Positions 48,300 through 60,711 of a DNA stretch of 64,000 nt are shown here, piece after piece (position 1 is the stretch's first letter; each line of letters starts with the position of its first letter). Made by a program: the position numbers and the translations under genes. A model generated the notes under the pieces. It did not search any database and was not told the origin of the DNA. It saw only the letters and a list, made by a program, of their open reading frames with translations. Source of the DNA: Pinus tabuliformis (lineage: Eukaryota; Streptophyta; Pinopsida; Pinales; Pinaceae); the NCBI GenBank assembly GCA_031772625.1, contig CM062816.1:826008556-826072555 (forward strand), written 5' to 3'.

Positions 48300-48960
48300 T
48301 TTTCTTTTGTGGAATATTAGAAGTCAAAAATTTGTCCATACTGAAGGTAAATCCCACTAATAATGCGGTAAACATTTCAGATATTGGTTCACAATACTTT
48401 AGGAATTATGTTCTAAGGAAGATGACCTTCCTGAATACACCTTTAAACAGGTCATGTTGGAATTTCCACAATAAATTTTCTTCTCTAGGCTTTCAGAAGC
48501 TAAAAAGTTGTCCACATTGAGGGAAAATACCAATGATTATGTGGTAGAAATTTCAGATATTGGGTCGCAATATTTTAGGAGATATGAGCAGAGGGAGTCG
48601 AGCCTTTTGAATGCTCCTAAAATCAAGCCTCAAATAGGTCACACTGACATATTTGTTATAACTTTTCTTCTGGGAACTCTCAGGAGCTAAAATGTTTTCC
48701 ACAATGAGGGGAAATCCCACTAATATTGTGATAAAAATTTCAGACATTTATTCGCTATATTTTAGGAGATATGACCAGTGGAAGTCGAGCTTTCTGGATA
48801 CTCCTAGAATTGTGCACCAAATATGATTGTGTTGGTATTTTGTTATAATTTTTCATCTATGAAATCTCATAAGCTGAAACTTGAACCATAGTGAGGGATA
48901 ATTCCACTGATCATATGGTTTAGTTTCCATAACTTGTACTACTGCAGTTTAGGATATATG
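48300..48960. repeat. four degenerate units of about 180 bp
   Basis: A unit with 'cagaagctaaaa.gttgtccacattgaggg', 'atttcagatattgg.tcgcaatattttaggagatatg' and 'cttttctt' recurs, with the TCCA..GAGG landmark near 48334, 48507, 48688 and 48882. Spacing varies from 173 to 194 bp. Confidence 0.75.
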
Positions 48961-49329
48961 CATTGAATCATTCGCTATATTAGTTTGCATGAAAAGTGTT
49001 TGATGAAATGCTTAAATGGTTCAATGATTAATTGCATACAAACTGTTTGATAAAATGCCCCATTGTGTATGTTGTTTGTGGTTGGGGATAGTATTGATGT
49101 GTAATAGTATTTCTGTAGTTGATATATTCTTACTTGTATCCAAATAGTTTTCTATATTAGTTTGCATGTAAAGTGTTTGAATAAATGCTTACATGCAAAT
49201 GTAATAGTATAGTTGTTGTTTGTGGAAAATGTAAAAGTATGGTAATTTTTTGAAGAAAATGTTATTTTTTCTTGGATGGGATAGTATTGTAGTATGATAA
49301 TGCGGATGTAGTTGATGTATGCCTATTTG

Positions 49330-49420
49330 CATGCAAAGGATGTGAAGAGTTGCATGTAGGGAATTTGAAAGGTTGCATGCAAGGAATTTGAAAAGTTGCA
49401 TGTAAGGAAATGGAAAAGTG
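49330..49420. repeat. minisatellite of about 23 bp
   Basis: GTTGCATGTAGGGAATTTGAAA and variants recur about three to four times with a 23-24-bp period. Confidence 0.75.
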
Positions 49421-52259
49421 GCATGTTTTTAGTTATTATGTTACAAGTGGAATAAGTGCAATGTTTTTGACTTAGTCTCATACAAATGTATGAGAAATAA
49501 AAATCAATTTATTTTCAAGTATGGTTAAATTTAATAGAGATTTGGAGATCCCATTTCCATAATTGGACATTGGAGATCAAACCATTATAGTAGCTTCCTC
49601 CTTCTACCTTAGTGTGGACCATGGATAGTAAGGGGGTATGCTTATAGGTTGTTAGTATTGGTGAATGTTGATTTTAAATTAATAGACACAATGTCTTGAT
49701 TTTTGGAACATGTGACTAAATTTGTATGAATTATATGTCCCTTACATGTTGATTTCATGATACCTACTTACATCCTTGTATGTTAGGTTACATTTTTGAA
49801 TATTTTGATCACATGCATTAGTCTTGTAGGTTGATTACAAGAACAGATCGATTATGTTCGACTACATGCGGTTATGCATAGGTGTAGTTGATTTGGTATC
49901 GCTTATGCATATTGTTGGTTGCATGTGGCAATGTGTACAATGGAGTAATGGTTATTGTCATGCATGAGGTCATGGTTTGTGTAGTTGATATGGTCATGCA
50001 TTGGTGACTGGAATCTAGCTAGAATGGTGTGTATGGTTTTGCACTCATGTCTTATATGTCTATATGCATTTGTTATGCATGTATGCTCTTGGTTATAGTT
50101 TGAATAGTAGGTCAAATATGCCTTGTGAAGTCATTGTATCCAATTTAGGTCACCATAGTGCTATTGGATGTTATGATGCTGGTTGAGATAGAGCAAGAGA
50201 TGCAGATCATCATAATGAGGTTCCAGCATTGGAATTTGGGGTAAGAAAAGATCGTCATACATGTATTGTATGTTCGGAATGTAGGTATGTAAGTTAAGGA
50301 TTTTTATATGCATTAGGTTCATTTACAAGTCTTTTGATGTTACGGTTACATTCATGATAGATGTTATTTTATTAGTGTAGTTATATGCACATGCATTAGA
50401 TAGTCAAGAATGATAGTAACCTATAGTTGTATGCATTTCTATTGTTGTTTTATATTAGGTAACCCGATGATTATGTTGTATGTTGTTGATGAGTATGTTA
50501 TAGGTTAACTTATTTATTGTTATATGACTGTTAGCTTGGTGATTTGGTTTTATGTTGTTGATGAGCATGATATATAGCTTGTTGTTGTTATATGATATTA
50601 GCTTGACGATTAGAGTTATTTCATTGAGATCTTGATGCCGTAATTTGGATTGGTCATATGCGTGATGGTTATGTTCATTGCCTTGAAGATCTTGATGTTA
50701 TATGTATTGTGTTACCCTGGTTTGACCTATGCAAATGGTTATGGTTGCAATATTTAGGTATGAACCGACACATTTGTGAGATGGTGTCATACTAATCTAG
50801 ATTGACTTTGCATATGTGTATGAGTTTATGATTAAACATGTTAGTTATGTATTGTTATGGATATTATGATATTATGAGTGCTTGAACTGATGTGCTATAA
50901 AGTTATATCGTGCTAACTAGATTGATTGTGCAAACAACATCAAATCCCCTGAGATACATTAAGGCATCAATTGCTTATGTCATATATGTGGTGCTTGACT
51001 ATTGATTATGTCATCTAGTTGATTTATTTAACATGGTATGAATGTTTGATGAATTGCATAATATGAGTATGTGTTCAAATGATTTTGTTTTAAGATGATT
51101 GTACTAACATGTATGTATTGAGATAGTTGACATGTACTTGAATGTAGTTGATAGTTGTAGCATTATGTCTAATGACTATGGATTATGACATGATTGTTTG
51201 TAAAAGTTGATTTCAAATTGATAAATATGATTGTCTTGATATTTGGAACATGTGTGAGCATGATGCAAGGAGTTGCATGGCAAGAGAGGTTGCGATGAAA
51301 TCTTGAAGAAGGCTCAGGTTGAGCATTCCCTGGGAACCATGGGGATCGAGTCATGGTGTTTATTGTTAGTCTTGTGCTTTTGGTCTTTTATGAATTGTTG
51401 AGCTTGATTTGTGGCTTTGTTTATGTCTAGTGTATGGCCATGCCACTTTGTTTTCGTTCTTGCCTTTTACGTTTTAAGTCTAGGGAATTGGTTGGGAAAG
51501 AGGAAAGTTAATGTAGCTCGAGGAGAGCTATGTGGTACCCAACAGGTGTTGTAAGACTCAGATGAAGCTCTGTGCATGAGTGAGCACAGCGGAAGGTAAG
51601 ACTATGACAATCGTTTGGACTGGTTGGGTTCATTATGGTAAATGGACCATTGTAATACAGACATGAGAAAGGTAACTAGAAAAGTAGAGTAAATGGATCT
51701 GAGGCATCATATGCCTTGGCTATGTTGGGAACTGTTGTTCTCAATATCATGCATGTCGTGCATGAATAAAGGAAGTTCTCTTAACTTGAACTTATGTTAT
51801 TTGGCAATTTTTTTATGATCGTGATTATGTTGATGTTTATATATGTAAACATGTATGTATGTATGTATGTCATTGTTTGACAAGGTGATGATTGTCTTAT
51901 GCTAACGATTATATATGTATGTATGTATGTATCTATGTCACTGTTTGATAGGGATTGTCAAGGATCATTCTTGTGAAGGAATAATTGCTTATGCAACTGA
52001 ATGGCATGAAGAGGTTCCTAGTTCATGAGGAATCAAGTCGGAAGAGTAATCATGAAAAATATATGAGGTTGGTATCATGTGGTTATGAGTTGATATTATG
52101 TGATTATATTATGTCTATGTTGTGGACAAGTTATACCAAGGGATACATCAACAAAGTGAAAGCAGTGTTTTATGCGACATGCTAGGATAAGCATGGATGA
52201 GATACCAGAAGCAACGTTTCTTGGTAAGGACAGTGTGGCTTTGGATGTGTGGTACTATT

Positions 52260-53200
52260 GTTGAGCATATGTTGTATATGTTGTACATGTTGCATCTATG
52301 ATGTGTGCACTTGTGGTGTTGTGTATACATAGCATGTGTACATGTTATTTATGCAATGTTATGTACATGATGGTACAAATAGGGTTGTGTGAATATTGCA
52401 TATGGGGTGTTGTATACATATTGTACTATCTTCATGATGTATATGCGGCGTGTGTGCATATGGTGCTCTGTGCATGTTGGATATGCAGTGTTGTGTATGG
52501 ATGATGCTATGTACATGTTGGATATGCAGTGCTATGTACACGTGGTGTTGCATGCATGTTGTACATATGGTGTTGTGTGCATGATTGTACAAGTGGTGTT
52601 GTGAGCATGTGGTGCTGTGTACATGTTGTACATAGGGTGCTATGAGCATGCAGTGTTGTGTACATGTCGTGCATGTGATGCTATCTACATATGATGTCGT
52701 GTACAGATCATGCGTGTGGTGCTGTGTACATGTGGTATTATGTACACATTGTATAGTGGTGTAGTGTACATGTGGCGTTGTGTACACATTGTGCAAGTGG
52801 CATCGTGTACATGTGATGTTGTGAACATGTTGTGCAGGTGGTGCAATGTATAGGTGGTACTATGTACATGTTGTACATATGGTACTAGTGTACGTGCGGT
52901 ATTGTGTGCATGTTGTTGATGTTGTGTTATGGGCATGGGGTATTATGTATGTGCATCATGTAGTCGTGGTATTGCGGAGTGTGTAGTCGTTATGTTGTAC
53001 TCTGTGTAGGTACATGCATTGGTTGGTATTTCACATCAGGTATATATGGATGCATTGTATTGTATACACTGGGTGTAGGTGTATGTGTTGTATGTGAGGT
53101 GTAGATGCATGTATTGCATGGTGTGGTATGCCGCGTGTTTGTATGTGTGTGATGCACACTATGTGTCTATGCACGTGGTTGAGAAGGCACTGGGTATTTG
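52260..53200. repeat. GT-rich minisatellite (TGTTGTGTACATGT-like)
   Basis: Irregular units of about 18-40 bp built on GTGTACATGT and GTTGTGTACA fill nearly 1 kb on the plus strand. The His/Thr/Cys-rich ORF on the other strand (52359-52796) is produced by the repeat. The alternating GTAC/CATG content would allow extensive local pairing. Confidence 0.8.
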
Positions 53201-54419
53201 TTGGGTGTAGCAACTGATCAGGAGTGCGTACGAAATAAAGACAAAGGCAAAAGCTAAGGATTGATGAAAGGATAAGTACCATCATTTTATTTCAATTTTA
53301 TTATGCATGTGATCTATGATTCTGGTTTATGATGGTTACATGTGATTTATGATTTTGATTTATGATGTTTATGTTTGAGCTAACGTGATGTGATATCTTT
53401 ATATATGTTGATTTGGTCAAATATGTTAGTTTGACTTGTTGTGACAGGAAGTGAACAGGATTGAAAATGTACCTTATTGACGAGCTACCAATGAGGTATG
53501 ATGTGAATTTATTTCAATTTATTTTAAATCTAATGGAAGTTATGTGCTTGGTACAAGAATGCATGAAATGCTCAGTTGGGTGGTTGAAATCGACTGCAAG
53601 AATTAGCAACAATAGCAAAGGAATTGAAACATGCAACAATATGTTGGTAAAGCACTTTAGGAGTAGGGACATTATGGGATACTGGTACCCAATAGCTTCC
53701 ATTGATTTACATGTGCATGTTATGACCGGTATGATGTGTTGAGGCAGGTATATGCCTTGGTTTTGTATATTCCAATGCGAGGAAGCCTTGCCAAGGGATG
53801 GACTACCCAGGATGGGGGCACCAACGGAACTTGGAAGGTGAGTGACTACACGGAAGGGGTGACCGGATTCCTGAGGGCTTGTGTAGCAGAGAAGGGAAGG
53901 TCATGGATAGATTTGTTTTGGTCATTAGCATTGCCAGATGGAATCAAATTTACATTGGGAGTGTGCCCTAGAACAATGAGTCGGTAACTGTTCACTGAGA
54001 GGAAAAGCGATGCGGGATTATAGCACTGGACATTGGATGCAGATTTGACTTTGCAATGGATTCTGGACTTCCTGGGAAGGAGGTGAATCCTGGTATTACT
54101 TTGAGGTTGGAGGTGTGAGCCTCTAGATTCCCTTGTTGCGGATGTAAGCTTCGTATTATTTTATTTGTTGGTTGAGCAAATGTGCATATGTGAATATGTG
54201 CATATGTGTATATTGTAAATACCGTAATGCACTGTGTTATAAAGCTCCATTATGTGGTATGTTGTCATGCTGTTTTTATTTTGAGCAGATCTTTCATTGT
54301 AAATACTGAAACGAGCTATGTTATAAAGCTCCATGGGCAGTATGTTTTGTTTTCAAAAGTCTTTTGGTTATAGGTGTCATTGGACACCAAGGACGGTGTT
54401 CCCCCAAGGGGGAGGGTTC
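53200..54419 (+). other. 3' interior and polypurine tract of LARD-like element
   Basis: Open stretches at 53461-53742 and 53736-53987 overlap but show no retroviral motif. AAGGGGGAGGGTTC ends at 54419, directly before the 3' LTR, and is the likely plus-strand primer. Confidence 0.6.
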
Positions 54420-55852
54420 TGTAACAACCCTGGTGAAAATTCCATGTAAAAATATATAAATACCACGGATGAAGGGACACGTATTCTAGGCTGAATGGTG
54501 GGCAGGACATCCTAGGGGGTGTTCATTTGGTTGTGTACGGCTAAGGAAATTAGCAAAGGCAGTGGCTAAGGCATTAAAGTGGCAAAAAGGTATTTTGACA
54601 CATTTATTTATGAAAATAATGGAAATTAGGAGAAAAAGGAGGTGAAAGGTCACACGTTGCACGTGAGGAGGAAAATGAAGGAAAATAATGGAAATTAGGA
54701 GAAAAAGGAGGAGAAAAGTCACAGGTTGCATGTAAGGAGGAAAATGAAGGAAAATAATGGAAAACGAAGAAAATAGAGGCCTCATTCATAAAAAGGATTC
54801 TGAGGATCAATTGGCAAGCTGCTTCTTTTCAGTGTGAACCTTTTGTCGGTTCAGTTTTGGAGCTCTCTCATTATTCTCTCTCTCTCTCTCTCATACTCTT
54901 GGTTACTTAGAGTTTTCTTGGAACACTCTTGGAGGGTGTGGCATACTTGGATTCTTGGAGCAAGAAGGAAAAGGAAGAACAAGAAAGTGCAAGAAGGCAT
55001 TGACATCAACAACTACATTAGATTTTCTTGTAGGTATTGAGTTGCATTTATGATTTATTCACTAGTTTTGGCATGCATGGCACATGCATGTGGTTTCTTG
55101 GTTGTGATCTATCATTGGCATGGAGGATTGCCTAGCCTTGCCATTTCCTGGATATCCATGGTGATTGTGGGTTTACTTTCATTGTTTTGTTTTGGTTGGT
55201 TCTCATGTTTCCTTAGCTTGGGTTGAGTTACTAGTCCTAGAATCCCTAGTTGAACAAACGCTCTGGAAGCTCTGTAATAGCTTGGGTTGAGTTACTAGTC
55301 CTGGAAGCCCTAGTTGGACAAACAATCTAGAAGCCCTTGGTGGGTTGAGTTACTAGTCTTAAAAGCCTTGGTTGGACAAAAGCTCTGGAAGTCTTGTATA
55401 AGTTGTGGGTTGAGTTACTAGTTCTGGAAACCTTGGTTGGACAAACACTCTGGAAGCCCTGGAAGGCTTGGATGGAGACCAATCTGATGATGTTTTTTGG
55501 TGATGTCCGACCGTGAGGTGGAATCATTGTTTGATGGGTTGAGGTGGGTGGCCTCTGGAAGCCCTAGATGAGTTTTGATTGATGTGTTCTATGATATCCT
55601 GCATTCACGCTTGGAATATGGAACGGGGGTGATTAGCTGAAGAGGGAGTTGGCTCAGACAATCTATGGTTGGGTGGAACGCGGTAGTCCCATCTCCAGTT
55701 GGTTCATTGCATTTATTAATGAAAAATTCATTCCCTTGATTTTCATGTGCAAAAGTACTAATGTATATATGGATTTTGATGGCTGATCTGTTTATTGTAT
55801 TTATGCTCCTATTATGTTGTTTATATGCACATTTACCCCGGAGGGTGTTACA
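54420..55852 (+). repeat. 3' LTR of LARD-like element
   Basis: 1433 bp; the same repeats and TC run as the 5' LTR. It lacks 20 bp present at about 47450-47469 of the 5' copy, where GGATTGCCT occurs twice. The difference looks like a deletion between 9-bp direct repeats. Confidence 0.9.
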
Positions 55853-55857
55853 ACAGT

Positions 55858-56639
55858 GAACCCAAATCAAAGACTTAATTTGAGGTTGCTTGAACGAGAT
55901 ATTAATGCAACAACTATCCTTTGCAATAAGAATGTATTGTGAAATCCTTATAACCATGTTCCTTAAGACTATGGCCCAAAGAACAAGTTCCATTTGAGTT
56001 TAATTTAAGTTGGTTTGGTATTTCATGTCATTTATTTTCATAGTGATAAGATAAAAACCCATTAGTAATCTAACCTATGCACATATAGTGTAGTATCTCA
56101 AAGTTTATAAATATTTTGGTTGATAATTTAATGTTGAATCTTTAAGTAATTAAATCAACTGAAAGTCTACAACAAAGATTTATTATCAAGAAATTGTAAA
56201 TGTCATTATGGACCTTGAGCCAACTCCTCCCTAGTTGGAATAATTGGATAATCTTATGATGCCTATATGGGCTACCGATTCTAACATTTTGATGGATTGC
56301 TTAGACATAGTTCTACCATCTAATGAACTAATCCTCAAGGTTGTGATTGGTCTTGACATATAGAGGGAGGATATGCACCATAGATATTATTTTAGCCTAG
56401 AGCTTAATAGGGAATAAAGTGGTGAATTTCACTAAATAATGTCGAAAGGTGAATATTGGTCTTTGAATCCATTGGTAGCACCTTCTATGTATGACAAAGG
56501 AAACATGGCTAGTATTTCCAAAATCATATCGATCAACATCTCCTAGAATGCTAAGGTCACGGAGAATGTATTCATTGAAGAAGATTGTTCTCCTGATGGA
56601 TGATCCAAATTTTATAGGATTCAATAACGATACCATCCA
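55858..56639. other. no gene recognised
   Basis: AT-rich with frequent stops. It may be coding remains of the Tat-like element interrupted at 46742, but no motif is visible before 56640. Confidence 0.4.
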
Positions 56640-57010
56640 TAACAATGGAAACTTAGCTTTTGTAACTTAGGTGATTTAATTTCCAACTAGCCAGTTGATT
56701 ATGTCTAGTGGTGCTTGCATCAATGTTGCAACCAATAATATCATCCAGTACAATGATGTTGTTGAATTTATTTTCGATGCCAACTCTTATAGCATTCAAT
56801 ATTTGGTGGTTCATCTTGATTCCCAACCAATAGTATTGTAATTAAATAATTGGTACCAATTCTGTGATCATATTATTTTCCATAAATATCTACATGTAAG
56901 AATGCTTGAATGTCATTTTAATCTTATTACTTATGTTTGTATTCCTATAGGTTAAAAACATATTGCCAATGCATTAGCTAATTGTGTATTGGATTGACAT
57001 ATCTATCATT
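56640..57010 (+). pseudogene. RNase H relic of a Tat-like element
   Basis: The plus frame reads VATNNIIQYNDVVEFIFDA, then YLVVHLDSQPIVLQLNN, FNLITYVCIPIG and HIANALANCVLD. These are the same blocks as at 13220-13520 (TNN..YSAVIELL, VVNLDSQLVVLQF, ITYHHIP, DTLSNYVLD). Stops occur before KHIAN and after CVLD. It is a second, independent copy of the stand-alone RNase H family and more decayed than the first. Confidence 0.7.
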
Positions 57011-58431
57011 CACAACATTGAAAGTGTCATAATCATAGAATCATCATTGCAAATATGTAAAGTTGGTTGAAATATGTATATATATTACTTTAATGTTCAT
57101 CAAGTACAAAATGTGGACAAATTTCCTACAAAATTGGGCTCCATGACCATGATCATACATCTATACATCTGATTAGTACAATAAACTAAATAATATCTAG
57201 GCATGAGACCCAGGGTCCTGATGAGTGTTGTGGTAGCACACTATGGAATTGGCTACATGTTAGAAAAAGTTCTATAGAATTTCCATATCCAAATTTCTTC
57301 ATCTTACTTAACTTGAACTCTATTAGTTGAATTTTCATGCTGGATAATAATGAAGTACACTGATCAAATACTGTAGGGTGTGTTAGGGTCCTATATTATA
57401 GGAATCTTAGTCATTTATGTCTTACTATTCATTTGAGGTCATTTTTATAAATGTTAGCCTTGGTTTCATGAGTGATATGGTATAGAGGGGTCTATTGTAA
57501 AAAAGGGTCTAGTTTTGGATTGAGTGTCATGTAAAAAAAATGAGTCAAAAGGGGTCTATTTGTCATAATTCAAAGTGTAATGTCATAAAGGATCATGATT
57601 TGAAAGGGTAATCATGTGGGGTCATTATGTCATCATGGAAGAGTATGGTCATGTCATTAAAAATATGCTCATCATGAGCTAGTTATGATGATGTCATGTT
57701 AGTTATAAGAGTATCTTTTGAGAGTTAGTTGTGATCAGTTGTGTCATGTCATGGTCACCATTGCAAAGATACACCTTACTCATCTCTCACATCAACAAGT
57801 GGGCCATCATGATTTCAAAGAAGGCTCTAGTGGCATGAGGAGTTTAAATCTGCTTGTGGCTCCTCATTTCCCATCATTCAAAATTCATCTTGGCTCTGGA
57901 GTGGTTTTGGACATTGAAGAAGAGCGTTGCAGGGATGGAAAGAGGAGTTTCTGTGCAAATCAAATTCTTGTTACGAAAATCAGGTTGTTATTGTGAAAGT
58001 CTGAGTGTTGCTACACATTTGGAAAAACCGTCATCGCAGCTTTGAGAAAGGCTTTCTCCATCTCCTGTGGGGTTTTGTACATATATGTGATATTTATTTT
58101 ATCCCTCAATTGATCTAAGTGTCTGAAAGAAACTCGAGCTATTCAAACTGACTTTTGTTGCACAAAGGCCTTTGTCACCTCTCTCAATACATAAAGCTCG
58201 TTTTCACTACGTACCAAGTTGTTTTGAGTTATAAACACATCCTTTGTAAACCTAAATTGAACATATTTGATCAAAGTTGTGTTTCATCTTCCCCTTCAAA
58301 GAGCTCGGGTCGCAGTTGCTGTGAAAATCCCATGTTTGTTGCAAAAGTACCCTGCCTCCAACGTGCTGCATATTCCACTTTTCAACAACATCATATCCTG
58401 TTTTGAGGAGATTGTATAACTTGTATATTTG
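57011..58431. other. no gene recognised
   Basis: Short ORFs only (for example 57718-57996). Repeated phrases GGGTCTATTTGTCAT and 'tcatgtcatg' at 57480-57720 look like non-coding leader or LTR-derived text. This lies directly upstream of the open frame at 58432. Confidence 0.4.
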
Positions 58432-59268
58432 ATGATGGAGACCCCAGAAGGAAAGAATAAAGTAAAAGGAGGAGATATTGTGCGATATGAACCCCAAGAC
58501 CTTAGTCTAGTGAACTATGACCTTGCCATTAGGGTATCATTTGAACAAGCTGGTTGTATTGCATTATGTGAGAAGATTCAAGGCCAGGGTCACCACTTGT
58601 AGCCCACTAAATAGTTTGCATTAAATTTCAAAGGGAAGGAAGTAAAAGTTGGAAATTTGGAGTTTGTTGTCTTAGAGAAATCAATAGTTGCTTCCATTGA
58701 TATCCCTTTACATGGTGAAGAATGGTTTAAAGGTATGGAGTTGGATTTAGCTCATTTCAAATATTTTCTAAAGCCACAATACTAGGAGGGGTATGGGTTT
58801 GGTATCCCAAGGAGTTATCTGTTGGACCACCATAATAAGCTGTTGAATGTGATTCAAAGGTATTTTACATGTGAAGGGAGGTTTAGGAAAGTCTATCAGT
58901 ACCATATTAGACTTATAATTCATTTTACAGACAAGAAACGCTTGAATCTTCCTTACTATTTGTTTAGGAGTCTCAAAAAAATGAATGACAGAGTTCAAGT
59001 AGAGGGGAGTCAGATTGAACCTAGTTCATTCCATTTTTCATTGATTAAACTGTTGGTGATAAAAGAACTTGACAAGAGGGAGAAGTCATGGCAATAAATT
59101 TTGATTTATTTAGGGTGGATGGCACAATCCTCTGATAGCCAAAAGAGTAAGAGAGATACCCCATTAGTTTCAATCAAAGAGGCATCATCTGCAACATTTG
59201 GCTCAATGAAGAAACATTTGATTAAGGACAAATTAGTGGAAAAAAGGAGTGCCAAGAAACTTCACTTC

Positions 59269-59592
59269 TGTTATGAAACCAACTCAAAAAAAGATAGATA
59301 AACGCCTTCAAAATAAGCCTCTTTGAGGGGGAAACCTCTTTTACATTACACAAATGAACAATTCTTAGATGATACAAAATAACAAGACCTCCTTTCTATA
59401 TATAGGAGTCTAAGGGGTCATAATATAATCAGAGCCGACATGACAATAATAATGTAAGGGAACAACAATAACAATAGTGGGCTTCTATGGGGCACAGTAA
59501 TAACAATATGGAGACTACATGGGTGCAACAATATAGTAAGGGGGTTGTACTAATAACAATAGTAGTTACACTAGTAGTATAGGGACCTAACA
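59269..59592 (-). repeat. 3' LTR of chromovirus copy 2
   Basis: 324 bp, TGTTAGGTCCC..CATAACA on the minus strand, TATA box CTATATATAG near 59395-59404. Confidence 0.9.
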
Positions 59593-59620
59593 TGCCCCTC
59601 TCCATCAAAAAGTGTTGTCC

Positions 59621-60025
59621 TCAACGCTTGAGTAGTTCTTGATGCTTCTGTATAAAATTCTTGTCCTCCCACGTGGAATCTTCAACGGGAAAGTTCTTCC
59701 ACTTGATGAGATAATCTGAAATTGATCGATTTTGTAGCTTTCGGGTTCTTGTTTCTGAGACTACTCTAGGTTCCAATATGATTTTTCCTTCCTCATCAAG
59801 TTCTGGCAATATTGTTTGAACTGGGATCTTCTGCAACTTTTGAATGAGTGGACACACTTCTTCATCCTTATTCCCTTCATCCCTTGCTTCATTTATCCAA
59901 TCCGGTTGGATAATAGAAATTGCACAAAAAAATTCTTCCACGTCCTCATCCTTTCTTGAGAGTGCATCTGCAACAACATTTTGCTTCACTTTTTTGTAGA
60001 TGATTTCAAAGTCATAACCCAACAT
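59621..60025 (-). pseudogene. fused RNase H tail and chromodomain (chromovirus copy 2)
   Basis: The open frame from 60025 begins with the C-terminal end of RNase H (LGYDFEIIYKK, VVADALSRKDE) and passes after about 70 codons directly into LPELDEEGKIILEP and the chromodomain DYLIKWKNFPVEDSTWEDKNF. In a complete chromovirus some 450 integrase codons separate these. The deletion is therefore in frame here, giving a 134-codon chimera. It is unlikely to be functional. Confidence 0.75.
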
Positions 60026-60132
60026 ATTTGTGACCCATTTTTCTGTTCTTCTAAAGATAATCTTTGTTCTAAAAGGTATTTAAGACTATCATGATCCATT
60101 TTTACCTTGAAGTGTCTTCCCATTAGGTAAGG

Positions 60133-60687
60133 TCACCATTTCTTGAGTGCATGTAGTATTGCCAACATTTCCTTCCCATAAATAGATTGCTTGATATGTA
60201 GCAGTAAAAATACTGAATCGTCTACATCAAAACTTCTTTCACTTCGATGTTGATTTGCCTGTTGTTTCATTCGATTCTGCACCAAAGTGGCATTATCCTT
60301 TAAAAGTTGGAGAACTTGTTGTTGATGCTTGATGTGATCTTTCACTGCTTGAATCCTTTTCTTCTTGGTATGTCCTTCTATATTGAGAGTTTGAGGAGTG
60401 GTAATTTCTTCCAATGCATTACAATATATGGCCGGATTCATTTCTCGATGCTCGATGTGATCTTTCACTTCTTGAACATTTTTTTTCTTGATATGTCCTT
60501 CTATATTGATAGTTTGAGGAGTGGTAATTCCAACCAATGCATTACAAGATATGGTTGGATTCATTTCTTCTTTCTCGATGTGATCTTTCACTTCTTGAAC
60601 CTTTTTCTTGTTGATATGTCCTTCTATCTTGAGAGTTTGAGGAGTTGTAATTCTTGCCAATGATTTACAAGATATGGTCAGATTCAT
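60133..60687 (-). pseudogene. threefold protease-start repeat fused to integrase and RNase H pieces
   Basis: Three 41-codon (123-bp) units begin at 60687, 60564 and 60441. Each reads like ISCNALVGITTPQTLNIEGH (the N-terminal part of the protease) followed by KKKVQEVKDHIE. The frame then continues into LLKDNATLVQNRMKQQANQH, SERSFDVDDSVFLLL (integrase C-terminal region) and finally YGKEMLAILHALKKW (RT/RNase H connection). The order is scrambled compared with any working pol. The 184-codon frame has no stop, which is surprising for such debris. Confidence 0.75.
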
Positions 60688-60711
60688 TTCTTCTTTCTTT
60701 GGGGTTGGTTC

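Larger units (their letters stand above)
46743..55852 (+). mobile_element. complete non-coding LTR retrotransposon (LARD-like), TSD ACAGT
   Basis: LTRs at 46743-48191 and 54420-55852 begin TGTAA and end GGAGGGTGTTACA. ACAGT flanks the element at 46738-46742 and 55853-55857, a perfect 5-bp duplication. A primer site (TGGTATTAGGGCCA, 48195-48208) and a polypurine tract (AAGGGGGAGGG, before 54420) are in the right places. The 6.2-kb interior has no recognisable gag, protease, RT, integrase or RNase H and is rich in tandem repeats. It fits a large retrotransposon derivative mobilised by another element's proteins. Confidence 0.9.

Noticed and set aside
52359..52796. 145-codon minus-strand ORF rich in His, Thr and Cys
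   Set aside because: It is read through the GT-rich minisatellite; composition follows the repeat and no family fits.
60307..60663. 118-codon plus-strand ORF with three similar blocks
   Set aside because: It is the reverse reading of the threefold protease-start repeat of the minus-strand chromovirus.
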